Positions 5,980 to 11,636 of a DNA stretch of 13,235 bases are shown piece after piece. The notes under the pieces are model-generated. The model was given only the letters and a program-made list of their open reading frames with translations, was not told the origin of the DNA and searched no databases. A program made the position numbers and the translations under genes. The first letter of the stretch is position 1. Each line of letters begins with the position of its first letter. Source of the stretch: Candidatus Hodarchaeota archaeon (lineage in GTDB: Archaea; Asgardarchaeota; Heimdallarchaeia; Hodarchaeales; YT1-039); NCBI GenBank assembly GCA_016840025.1, contig JAEOTF010000222.1:1-13235 (forward strand), given 5' to 3'.

Positions 5980-7773
5980 ATGATGTCTGTTATTCCTGAT
6001 ACAGTCCTTGAAATTAATCTATCCGAAGGAACTAGTAAAGTCATAAAAAGACAGAAACTCTTCAAAGAATGGGTCGGTGGCATAGGTGTAGGCATTAATC
6101 TTCTAAAAGAGCAAGTACCTGAGACAGCAAATCCTTTAGATCCTGAAAACGCAATAATTTTCTCAATAGGAACACTATCAACATTTTATCCAATTGTATC
6201 CAAGACTGCAACTCTCTTTCGAAGTCCCTATACCGGGGATCTAGGAGAATCATATGCTGGAGGGAGACTCTCTCTCGCAATGCGTTTTGCGGGTTATGGA
6301 GCTATCGTTATTAAAAGCAAGGCAGACAAACCTTCATTTATTACAATTATCAACGATGAAGTTGAGATAAAACCAGCTGGACCCTTAGCCCAGATGTACA
6401 CCTCAACTACTGGACGAATTTTACGAGAACTTGTACCTGCACAGCCTGGAAAGCGAAGTATTATACGTATAGGGCAAGCAGGTGAAAATTTAGTTCGATA
6501 CGGAACAATTGTAGTTGATACACTAAGACATTTCGGAAGATTAGGTGCTGGAACAGTTTTAGGATCTAAAAATGTAAAAGCTTTGGTGATAAGTGGAAAC
6601 AAAGATATTTTATTAGATCAACCGGAAATTGACAGAAAAGCATATCTAAAGACTTACAAGATAATATGGAATCTATGCGTCAATACTGAGGTGATGAAGA
6701 AGTATCATGTCCTCGGAACACCCCAAAATGTACTGCCATTGAACGCATTGAATTCTTTACCAACTAAAAATTTTCTATTAGGTCAGTTTGAACATGCAGA
6801 GGAAATATCAGGTGAAAAGTTTGTTGAAAAGTATTTAACCAGACGAGTCTCCTGCAATACTTGTCCTGTGGGGTGTATCCATGTAGCTATTTTACGGGAA
6901 CGTTATGGAAAAGATTTAGCCGATATCTATTCAAAATCAGTTCCTTATGATTACGAGCCAATGACTTTACTTGGACCAGTGTTATTAATTGGTGAGGGTA
7001 CGGAATTATTAAAGCTAATTGAACAAACTGAAAAATATGGGATGGATTCAATCACAACAGGTGGAATTTTGGGATGGATGGCAGAAGCTTTTGAAAAGGG
7101 AATTATCACGGAATCTGAGACAGGGGGTCTTCCAATCAGATTTGGTCGAGTTGAGGATTTTTTGGAAGTAATACGTCGGATTGCAGAACGAAAATCGAGT
7201 AATAAAGACATTTTTTGGTATGCTGGTGAAGGATTAAATGCCTTAGTTGAAAAATTTGGTGGAGAGGATTTAGCGCTCCGGTTTAATAATCAAGTTCCCG
7301 CAGGATATTCAACAGGACCATATAGTATGATAGGTCATTTAATAGGAGGACGACATTCTCATCTTGACAATGCTGGATATTCATTAGACCAAAAATCTTT
7401 TGTCAAACCAATAGATCCTGCTAAAGATATATTAAATCTAATAAAAGAAGAAGAATGGCGTAATACACTTAATTCATTAATTATTTGTTTATTTGCACGG
7501 AATCTGTATACACCAGAACTTATAGTTGAATGTTTCAGTAATTTAGGGATTCAAAAGTCTGAAGGAGATCTTTTATCTCTTGGTTACAACATTCAAAAAC
7601 TTCGAATCGATACTAAGATTAATTTCGGATTTAATTATTCCAATATCGAGGAATACCTACCCAATCGATTATATGAAATGCAAACAGGTCATGGAAAATT
7701 AACTAAAGCCTTGATTAAAGAAATTGTGGAAAATTACAAAGAGGTTTCTTTGGAGAGATACAATTTAGCTTAA
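5980..7773 (+). CDS. aor: Tungsten-dependent aldehyde:ferredoxin oxidoreductase, catalytic subunit
   Basis: 597 residues; AGGAGA at 5969-5974 serves ATG 5980 or, with better spacing, ATG 5983. It oxidises an aldehyde to its acid at a tungsten bis-pterin site and passes electrons through a proximal [4Fe-4S] cluster. Full AOR architecture is present: N-terminal domain with EWVGGIGVGINLL and RSPYTGDLGESYAGGRLSLAMRFAGYGAIVIK, then cluster ligands C292-x2-C295-x3-C299 and C503. YEPM (Glu326) and RHSHLD (His459/His461) sit where the Pyrococcus AOR has its catalytic-site Glu and His, and YGMDSITTGG matches a pterin-binding loop. The length is normal (about 600). Which aldehyde it uses cannot be told. 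Pairing with a four-cluster subunit points to the WOR5/Aromatoleum AOR style of heteromeric enzyme. The 3' end overlaps by a few bases a convergent minus-strand ORF. Confidence 0.92.
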   Translation: MMSVIPDTVLEINLSEGTSKVIKRQKLFKEWVGGIGVGINLLKEQVPETANPLDPENAIIFSIGTLSTFYPIVSKTATLFRSPYTGDLGESYAGGRLSLAMRFAGYGAIVIKSKADKPSFITIINDEVEIKPAGPLAQMYTSTTGRILRELVPAQPGKRSIIRIGQAGENLVRYGTIVVDTLRHFGRLGAGTVLGSKNVKALVISGNKDILLDQPEIDRKAYLKTYKIIWNLCVNTEVMKKYHVLGTPQNVLPLNALNSLPTKNFLLGQFEHAEEISGEKFVEKYLTRRVSCNTCPVGCIHVAILRERYGKDLADIYSKSVPYDYEPMTLLGPVLLIGEGTELLKLIEQTEKYGMDSITTGGILGWMAEAFEKGIITESETGGLPIRFGRVEDFLEVIRRIAERKSSNKDIFWYAGEGLNALVEKFGGEDLALRFNNQVPAGYSTGPYSMIGHLIGGRHSHLDNAGYSLDQKSFVKPIDPAKDILNLIKEEEWRNTLNSLIICLFARNLYTPELIVECFSNLGIQKSEGDLLSLGYNIQKLRIDTKINFGFNYSNIEEYLPNRLYEMQTGHGKLTKALIKEIVENYKEVSLERYNLA

Positions 7774-8039
7774 TCAAAACTTCGAGTTGTATAGCCTATA
7801 AAATCAAAATTTGTCTTATACTCTAATAGTTTAAAACCTCCTTCGGCTACAACCTTCGCGACAAAGACTCTTCCCTTTCCAATTCGCTCTTTTTCAGGAA
7901 TTGTAGTATATTCATTTTTTAAAAACTCCGATATCATTTGAAAACTTGTCTGAATGTCTGTTGTTTGTCATAGCTTTTCTATATCCCAAAAAACCTTAGT
8001 TCGCTCCATAATTGCCTTTTTAGGGCTAATAGAAACCAT
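7770..8039 (-). pseudogene. Unrecognised 89-codon ORF interrupted by one in-frame TGA
   Basis: The ATG at 8039 follows GGAGAG, nine bases upstream, 19 bases after the DUF488 stop. Codons 1-23 read sensibly (ISPKKAIMERTKVFWDIEKL), codon 24 is TGA (7970-7968), and the same frame continues for 65 codons (TSFQMISEFLKNEY, ERIGKGRVFVAKVVAEGG, KLLEYKTNFDFIGYTTRSFD) to TAA at 7770. That end overlaps the oxidoreductase stop on the other strand. Only one base separates the TGA from a sense codon such as TGG or CGA. TGA is used as a normal stop by neighbouring genes, so recoding is unlikely; a nonsense mutation or a base error is simpler. A restart at the ATG of codon 34 would give about 56 residues. 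The family is not recognised; co-orientation suggests a link to DUF488. Confidence 0.5.
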
Positions 8040-8060
8040 GAATCGTAGCTCTCCTGCCTG

Positions 8061-8510
8061 TCACTTAAAGAAATTATTTAAGGAGCTTTGTTTTTCGGTT
8101 GTCTTCTTCTTTTTTGATGGAAGAATGGCAATAACCTCATGCCCTCGTTCGCGTAAAGCATTAAGTATAAACTGCCGATGACATCTCTCTTCCGCAGGTT
8201 CGACGCACATAAGCGCGATTGGTCTTTTCTTGATGTTTTCTAACTCCTTCAGTCCATGAGTAAATTTCTCAGTTTGCATAAGCTGAGGGTATGGTGGATC
8301 TCCCTTTCCGCCTAATAATTCCCCCAGATATCGATAACTGATCTCATTTTGAGGTAGAAACTTCTCAAGGTCTTTTTTCGTAAATTCGGGCGAGATTTTA
8401 CTATACGGATAAGTACGTACATCTACTACAGTCCCAATCCCATGAGTTTTAAGCTGTTCTACAAACTGTTCGAACGTAAATGCTGCGTAGCCAACTGAAT
8501 ATACTTTCAT
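8061..8510 (-). CDS. DUF488 family protein
   Basis: 149 residues, normal for the family. It opens with the family signature VYSVGYAAFTFEQFVEQLKTHGI and VVDVRTYPYS, then FTKKDLEKFL, the YLGELLGGKGD loop, and the C-terminal CVEPAEERCHR (Cys102, Cys110, His111), the Cys-x-Glu...Cys-His-Arg motif that defines DUF488. The last 20 residues are a lysine-rich tail. The function of the family is not established; the conserved Cys and His residues suggest a metal or catalytic site. Only a weak purine-rich site precedes the ATG. It lies 81 bases after a zinc-ribbon-like gene and 21 bases before a third ORF on the same strand, so a three-gene operon is likely. Confidence 0.88.
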   Translation of the reverse strand: MKVYSVGYAAFTFEQFVEQLKTHGIGTVVDVRTYPYSKISPEFTKKDLEKFLPQNEISYRYLGELLGGKGDPPYPQLMQTEKFTHGLKELENIKKRPIALMCVEPAEERCHRQFILNALRERGHEVIAILPSKKKKTTEKQSSLNNFFK

Positions 8511-8591
8511 CGGCTATTCTTATCCTTTCCTTCAGGTAAGGGATGGATTTTTTCTGGAGGTTTAAAACATAAATACATTAAATGACTGCGT

Positions 8592-8726
8592 CTATTCCTC
8601 TAAATCCCCATAAATTGTATTTATGACTAGTCTTTCTCCACATTTACTACATTCATAAGTTTTAATGTCATTTTTATCTTTTTCTTTCATATTCATTACT
8701 TCATTACAACAAGACAATATGGGCAT
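8592..8726 (-). CDS. 44-residue zinc-ribbon-like protein
   Basis: Short gene on the minus strand. The ATG at 8726 is chosen because AGGAGATGA, close to the full anti-Shine-Dalgarno complement, ends eight bases upstream; an ATG at 8738 lies inside that site. The protein has Cys6-Cys7 (ILSCCNE) and a classical knuckle YECSKCGERLV (Cys26, Cys29), separated by a charged linker (KEKDKND), and ends GDLEE. Four cysteines in two pairs could bind one zinc ion or act in a redox role; the CC pair is not a standard knuckle. It is followed in the same direction by the DUF488 gene and is probably its operon partner. Small zinc-ribbon proteins are common in archaea and mostly uncharacterised. The ribosome site makes translation likely. 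Confidence 0.6.
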   Translation of the reverse strand: MPILSCCNEVMNMKEKDKNDIKTYECSKCGERLVINTIYGDLEE

Positions 8727-8879
8727 GATTCTAATCATCTCCTAGGTGTTTTCTCTTCTTTTAATTGTCCTAAATCCTGATAGAAATATAGGTTACAAAA
8801 TGTATTCATATTATTTAACCTTTTTACATGTTAATCTCGAAAAAGGAGTAGTTGAGCATCTAGATTTATCTTAGAAATT

Positions 8880-8900
8880 TTTTTCATACAATATGAAAAA
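8880..8900 (+). promoter_or_regulatory. 9-bp perfect inverted repeat in the promoter of the phosphorylase
   Basis: Arms tttttcata (8880-8888) and tatgaaaaa (8892-8900) flank caa. It lies 36 bases before the ATG at 8937, at TATA-box distance for a short leader, and may be a dimeric repressor site over the core promoter. The rest of the 8727-8936 gap is AT-rich with promoters in both directions expected and no ORF seen. Confidence 0.4.
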
Positions 8901-8936
8901 TTGAGTTTCATTCAGTTTTATTGATGTGATTTACTA

Positions 8937-9704
8937 ATGAAAGTTGGAATTATCGGTGGATCAGGATTTTATTCAATAGGGGAAGAAACAAAAGAGAAAG
9001 AAATTGCCACTCCTTTTGGGAATGTGACTGTTAGAGTAATGCCGCTTGATAGTACCGATCACGAGATAATCTTCCTTCCTAGACATGGTGGTTCTCATTC
9101 CATTCCTCCTCACGCTATTAACTATCGTGCAAATATCTATGCGCTCTTTAGTGAAGGTATTGATCATATTTTGACAACTAATGCTGTAGGAAGTTGTAAA
9201 AATCACCTAATGCCCGGCAACTACTTACTTCCACATGATTTTCTGGATTTTACAGCTGGTAGGCCTAAAACCTTTTTTGAAGGTCAATTTTCAGTAAAAA
9301 CTCGGAAAAAAGGCGAGTTAAAAGCAGTTGTTCATACTGATATTTCTGAGCCATTTTCGCCATTCCTTCGTGAAAAGATTCTAGAAACAGCACAAAAGAT
9401 GGGTGTTTATGTCCATAATGGTGGAACTATTGCTGTGTTTAATGGACCTCGATTTGAAACCCCAGCCGAGATTAAAATGATTTCTAATTATGCTGATGTT
9501 GTGGGAATGACGACAGTTCCTGAAGTTGTCCTAGCAAAGGAACTAGGGGTGGAATATCAGACAATGGCTGTGATAACAAACAAGGCAGCGGGATTCCAGT
9601 CTGAAGTCACCCATGAAGAAGTAATCGAGCTCTTTAATAAAAAAATTGAACAGGTGGCAGATCTTTTAATATCAACAGCTAAGCGCATAATACTAGAGAA
9701 ATAA
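8937..9704 (+). CDS. MTAP/PNP family nucleoside phosphorylase, probably 6-oxopurine specific
   Basis: 255 residues, the usual length of archaeal MTAP-like enzymes. The family phosphorolyses purine nucleosides or 5'-methylthio-nucleosides to a base and (methylthio)ribose-1-phosphate, in methylthioadenosine or purine salvage in the cytoplasm. Visible motifs: phosphate loop IIGGSGFY (6-12), FLPRHGGSHSIPPHAINYRANI (Arg49, His50), TNAVGSCKNHLMPGNYLLPHDFLDFT, NGPRFETPAEIKMI, and VVGMTTVPEVVLAKELG (Met191). In the base-recognition loop it reads VITNKAAG with Asn215; adenine-specific MTAPs have Asp here (Asp220 in human MTAP), and PNPs for hypoxanthine/guanine have Asn (Asn243 in human PNP). So methylthioinosine, inosine or guanosine is the likelier substrate. 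A partial ribosome site (GTGAT, 8926-8930) precedes the ATG. No salvage gene is adjacent. Confidence 0.85.
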   Translation: MKVGIIGGSGFYSIGEETKEKEIATPFGNVTVRVMPLDSTDHEIIFLPRHGGSHSIPPHAINYRANIYALFSEGIDHILTTNAVGSCKNHLMPGNYLLPHDFLDFTAGRPKTFFEGQFSVKTRKKGELKAVVHTDISEPFSPFLREKILETAQKMGVYVHNGGTIAVFNGPRFETPAEIKMISNYADVVGMTTVPEVVLAKELGVEYQTMAVITNKAAGFQSEVTHEEVIELFNKKIEQVADLLISTAKRIILEK

Positions 9705-9712
9705 GTGATTTT

Positions 9713-9763
9713 ATAGGTAAAATGTTTGGGACAGTAGGTATTTGTGGTAGAAAAAACGAATAA
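9713..9763 (+). pseudogene. Relic of a phosphoglucomutase/phosphomannomutase 5' end (copy 1)
   Basis: Reads (I)GKMFGTVGICGRKNE then TAA. It aligns with MGRMFGTAGIRGL at 11474: over the first 12 codons 29 of 36 bases match, the former start codon now being ATA. MFGTAGIRG is the family's N-terminal signature. It begins eight bases after the phosphorylase stop; nothing downstream matches the mutase. Confidence 0.5.
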
Positions 9764-9978
9764 TACTTTCTTTCACTATACCTTTTGAAGGCGGCCATAA
9801 AACCAACGCACGTCATGTTGTGGGTATGATCACCGACATTCTGAGTTACTTAAATATTAAACTTGATGAAACAGTACTTGCTCCTGGTGTAGGAAGTCGA
9901 GGCGAAGTACACAATAATACTGATGTATTAACAAAAGCTAGGCGCGTAGGTCGAGAAACCATTCAGTTATTAGATTGA
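9751..9978 (+). pseudogene. C-terminal relic, possibly of a flavodoxin/NADPH-FMN reductase-like protein
   Basis: Seventy-five codons open from a TAG at 9748 to a TGA at 9976, without a start codon at its beginning. The translation has clear protein character: IPFEGGHKTNARHVVGMITD, SYLNIKLDETVLAPGVGSRG, EVHNNTDVLTKARRVGRETI. The order Gly-Gly, helix, short strand, GxGxxGEVxNN, then KARRVGRETIQLL resembles the C-terminal third of archaeal flavodoxin/FMN reductase proteins, where a GE(V/I)xxD...A..LG segment ends the fold. The rest of that protein is missing. The assignment is tentative; that it is a fragment is much surer. Confidence 0.4.
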
Positions 9979-10143
9979 TTGTACGACCTATGGGAATTTA
10001 CTAAATCATTCAATCTTAAGAATTTACCGAAATTGCGTCCATTAGATCACCTAAATCACTTATATACTTTGTATAGTGATACTTTGCCCAATTGGGATGA
10101 AATTATATTTTGGCGCTTCTTAAAAACTATTCAGCTTTTTTAG
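9979..10143 (+). pseudogene. Leucine-rich coding-like fragment, 54 codons
   Basis: Starting directly after the TGA at 9976 and in the same frame, a TTG opens 54 codons: YDLWEFTKSFNLKNLPKL, RPLDHLNHLYTLYSD, PNWDEIIFWRFLKTIQLF, then TAG. The LxxL spacing resembles a leucine-rich repeat, but one unit is too little to be sure. No ribosome site is visible. Between 10144 and 10319 I see no intact gene; a short frame at 10238-10312 (ERSHNILEALQVIRKEA) may be another relic. Confidence 0.25.
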
Positions 10144-10319
10144 CTGCTCTTCATAAATTATAAATGAGATCTTGATCATATTAACCTTATTAATGAGAAC
10201 AGAGAATACAAAAGGAAGTTTCCAAATAATCTTTTAAAAAAAAGTCTATACCATCCATGAACGAAGCCATAATATACTCGAAGCTTTACAGGTAATTAGA
10301 AAAGAAGCGTGAAAATATT

Positions 10320-11402
10320 TTGACTGAACAGGACATATATAAACGCCTTCGGGAGCACCTTCATGGTCTCCCCGTAGGTTTCCCAGGCACAAAATCGGGA
10401 GTTGAACTAAATCTTCTCCGTCAGCTTTTTACAGTAGAAGAAGCAGAAATGGCATGCCATCTTTCACCATTTCCAGCAACAGCTGTTGATATTGCTGAGA
10501 AGATTGGACGAGCCCCTGAAACTGTTGAATCTCTTTTAGAGCAGATGTGCACGAAAGGATTGATTTTCAATTCACGAAAAGGTGGAATCAGCACATATCG
10601 AGCTAATTGGTTTATCATCGGTATCTTTGAGTACCAGGTCAACCGAATGACCAAGGAATTTATTGAGGATTTTGATAGGTATATGGAAGAGGGACTACGA
10701 GATGAACTCTACCAACAGGATACACACCAGCTTCGAGTGGTACCTGTCAACAAAGCTGTTGATACAACAATACGGGTGGCTTCCTATGATGACGCGCGGG
10801 AGTTAATCAAACAACAAAGCAAGATTTCAGTGCAAAATTGCATCTGCAAGCAAAAGAAGGATCTGCAAGAAGAATCATGCTCCCGCATACAAGAAAGGGA
10901 AATCTGTTTGGCCTTTTCTACAGGAGCATACTATTACATAGAGCATGGATTGGGGCGAGAAATCGCACAAGAAGAGGCACTGAAGCTTCTTGATTTTGCC
11001 GAACAGAAGGGCTTGGTATTGAGTCCTGGTAATGCCCAAAAAACTTTCGCCATGTGCCTCTGCTGTGGTGACTGTTGTGAATTTCTGGTGCACCTGAAAA
11101 AGTACCCCAAACCAAGTTCATTAGTGGATAATAACTACTACGGGCAAGTGGATGCAGATCTATGCATTGGATGTGAAACATGCTTAGATCGTTGTCAAAT
11201 GGACGCAATTAGCATTGTAGATGGTATATCTACGATTAATCTTGATCGCTGCGTTGGTTGTGGGCTCTGTGTCACCACCTGTTCTGAAGAAGCACTATCC
11301 CTTCAACAAAAGAGTGAGGATGAACTTATAATCCCTCCAGCGAATGGTAATGAACTCTACATGAAAATTGGAAACGAACGGATGCACCGCCTATCTTCAT
11401 AA
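10320..11402 (+). CDS. HTH plus 4Fe-4S dicluster protein
   Basis: 360 residues from TTG 10320; a TAA at 10293 and no other start upstream fix this choice. The N-terminus (EHLHGLPVGFPGTKSGVELN, LFTVEEAEMACHLSPFP) and a winged-HTH-like stretch at about 56-100 (AVDIAEKIGRAPETVESLLEQM) are followed by FEYQVNRMTKEFIEDF. The middle domain has CICKQ (Cys174, Cys176), Cys187 and Cys196 and a CLCCGDCC block (246-253), probable extra Fe-S or metal ligands. Two classical ferredoxin motifs end the protein: C282-x2-C285-x2-C288-x3-C292 and C311-x2-C314-x2-C317-x3-C321, with CQMDAI and CVTTCSEEAL. This layout is typical of a widespread uncharacterised anaerobe family of about 350-370 residues. A redox- or Fe-sensing role through the HTH is inference; an electron carrier is the alternative. 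It is monocistronic as far as visible. Confidence 0.85.
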   Translation: MTEQDIYKRLREHLHGLPVGFPGTKSGVELNLLRQLFTVEEAEMACHLSPFPATAVDIAEKIGRAPETVESLLEQMCTKGLIFNSRKGGISTYRANWFIIGIFEYQVNRMTKEFIEDFDRYMEEGLRDELYQQDTHQLRVVPVNKAVDTTIRVASYDDARELIKQQSKISVQNCICKQKKDLQEESCSRIQEREICLAFSTGAYYYIEHGLGREIAQEEALKLLDFAEQKGLVLSPGNAQKTFAMCLCCGDCCEFLVHLKKYPKPSSLVDNNYYGQVDADLCIGCETCLDRCQMDAISIVDGISTINLDRCVGCGLCVTTCSEEALSLQQKSEDELIIPPANGNELYMKIGNERMHRLSS

Positions 11403-11473
11403 CCATTATGTACATCTCCAATTCCTAAGAATATTGTAGAAAATCACTTTGAAGATTATTTGGAGACATAAAT

Positions 11474-11621
11474 ATGGGTAGAATGTTTGGAACAGCAGGA
11501 ATTCGAGGTCTTACTCTCAAAGAAATTACTCCACCGCTTGTTGAGCGAATTGGTCGTGCTTTTTGGTATTTTTTTGGGAAATAGTGGACTTATTGCTACA
11601 GCTCGAAACTTTCTTCTTTGA
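11474..11621 (+). pseudogene. 5' relic of a phosphoglucomutase/phosphomannomutase (copy 2), frameshifted
   Basis: ATG at 11474 after GGAG (11462-11465). The first frame reads MGRMFGTAGIRG, LTLKEITPPLVERIGRAF, the N-terminal beta-alpha unit of alpha-phosphohexomutases, then stops at TAG 11582. At a run of seven T (11569-11575) homology passes to another frame, FLGNSGLIATARN, matching the family's usual (F)LGN-x-(I/V)xV(G)RD strand, and ends at TGA 11619. The remaining four-fifths, including the catalytic serine loop (TASHNP), is gone; the next bases belong to the convergent aminotransferase. So this is a relic rather than a simple frameshift. It retains start and ribosome site. Confidence 0.75.
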
Positions 11622-11636
11622 CATCGAACCAGTCGA

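Noticed and set aside
7770..9978. Genome-wide recoding of TGA, suggested by in-frame TGA codons at 7968-7970 and 9976-9978
   Set aside because: TGA ends the genes at 684, 1379 and 8061 in the same window exactly where the proteins should end.
10132..10146. Hairpin cagct-ttttt-agctg as a terminator
   Set aside because: Five-base stem with no T-tract after it and no intact gene directly before it.
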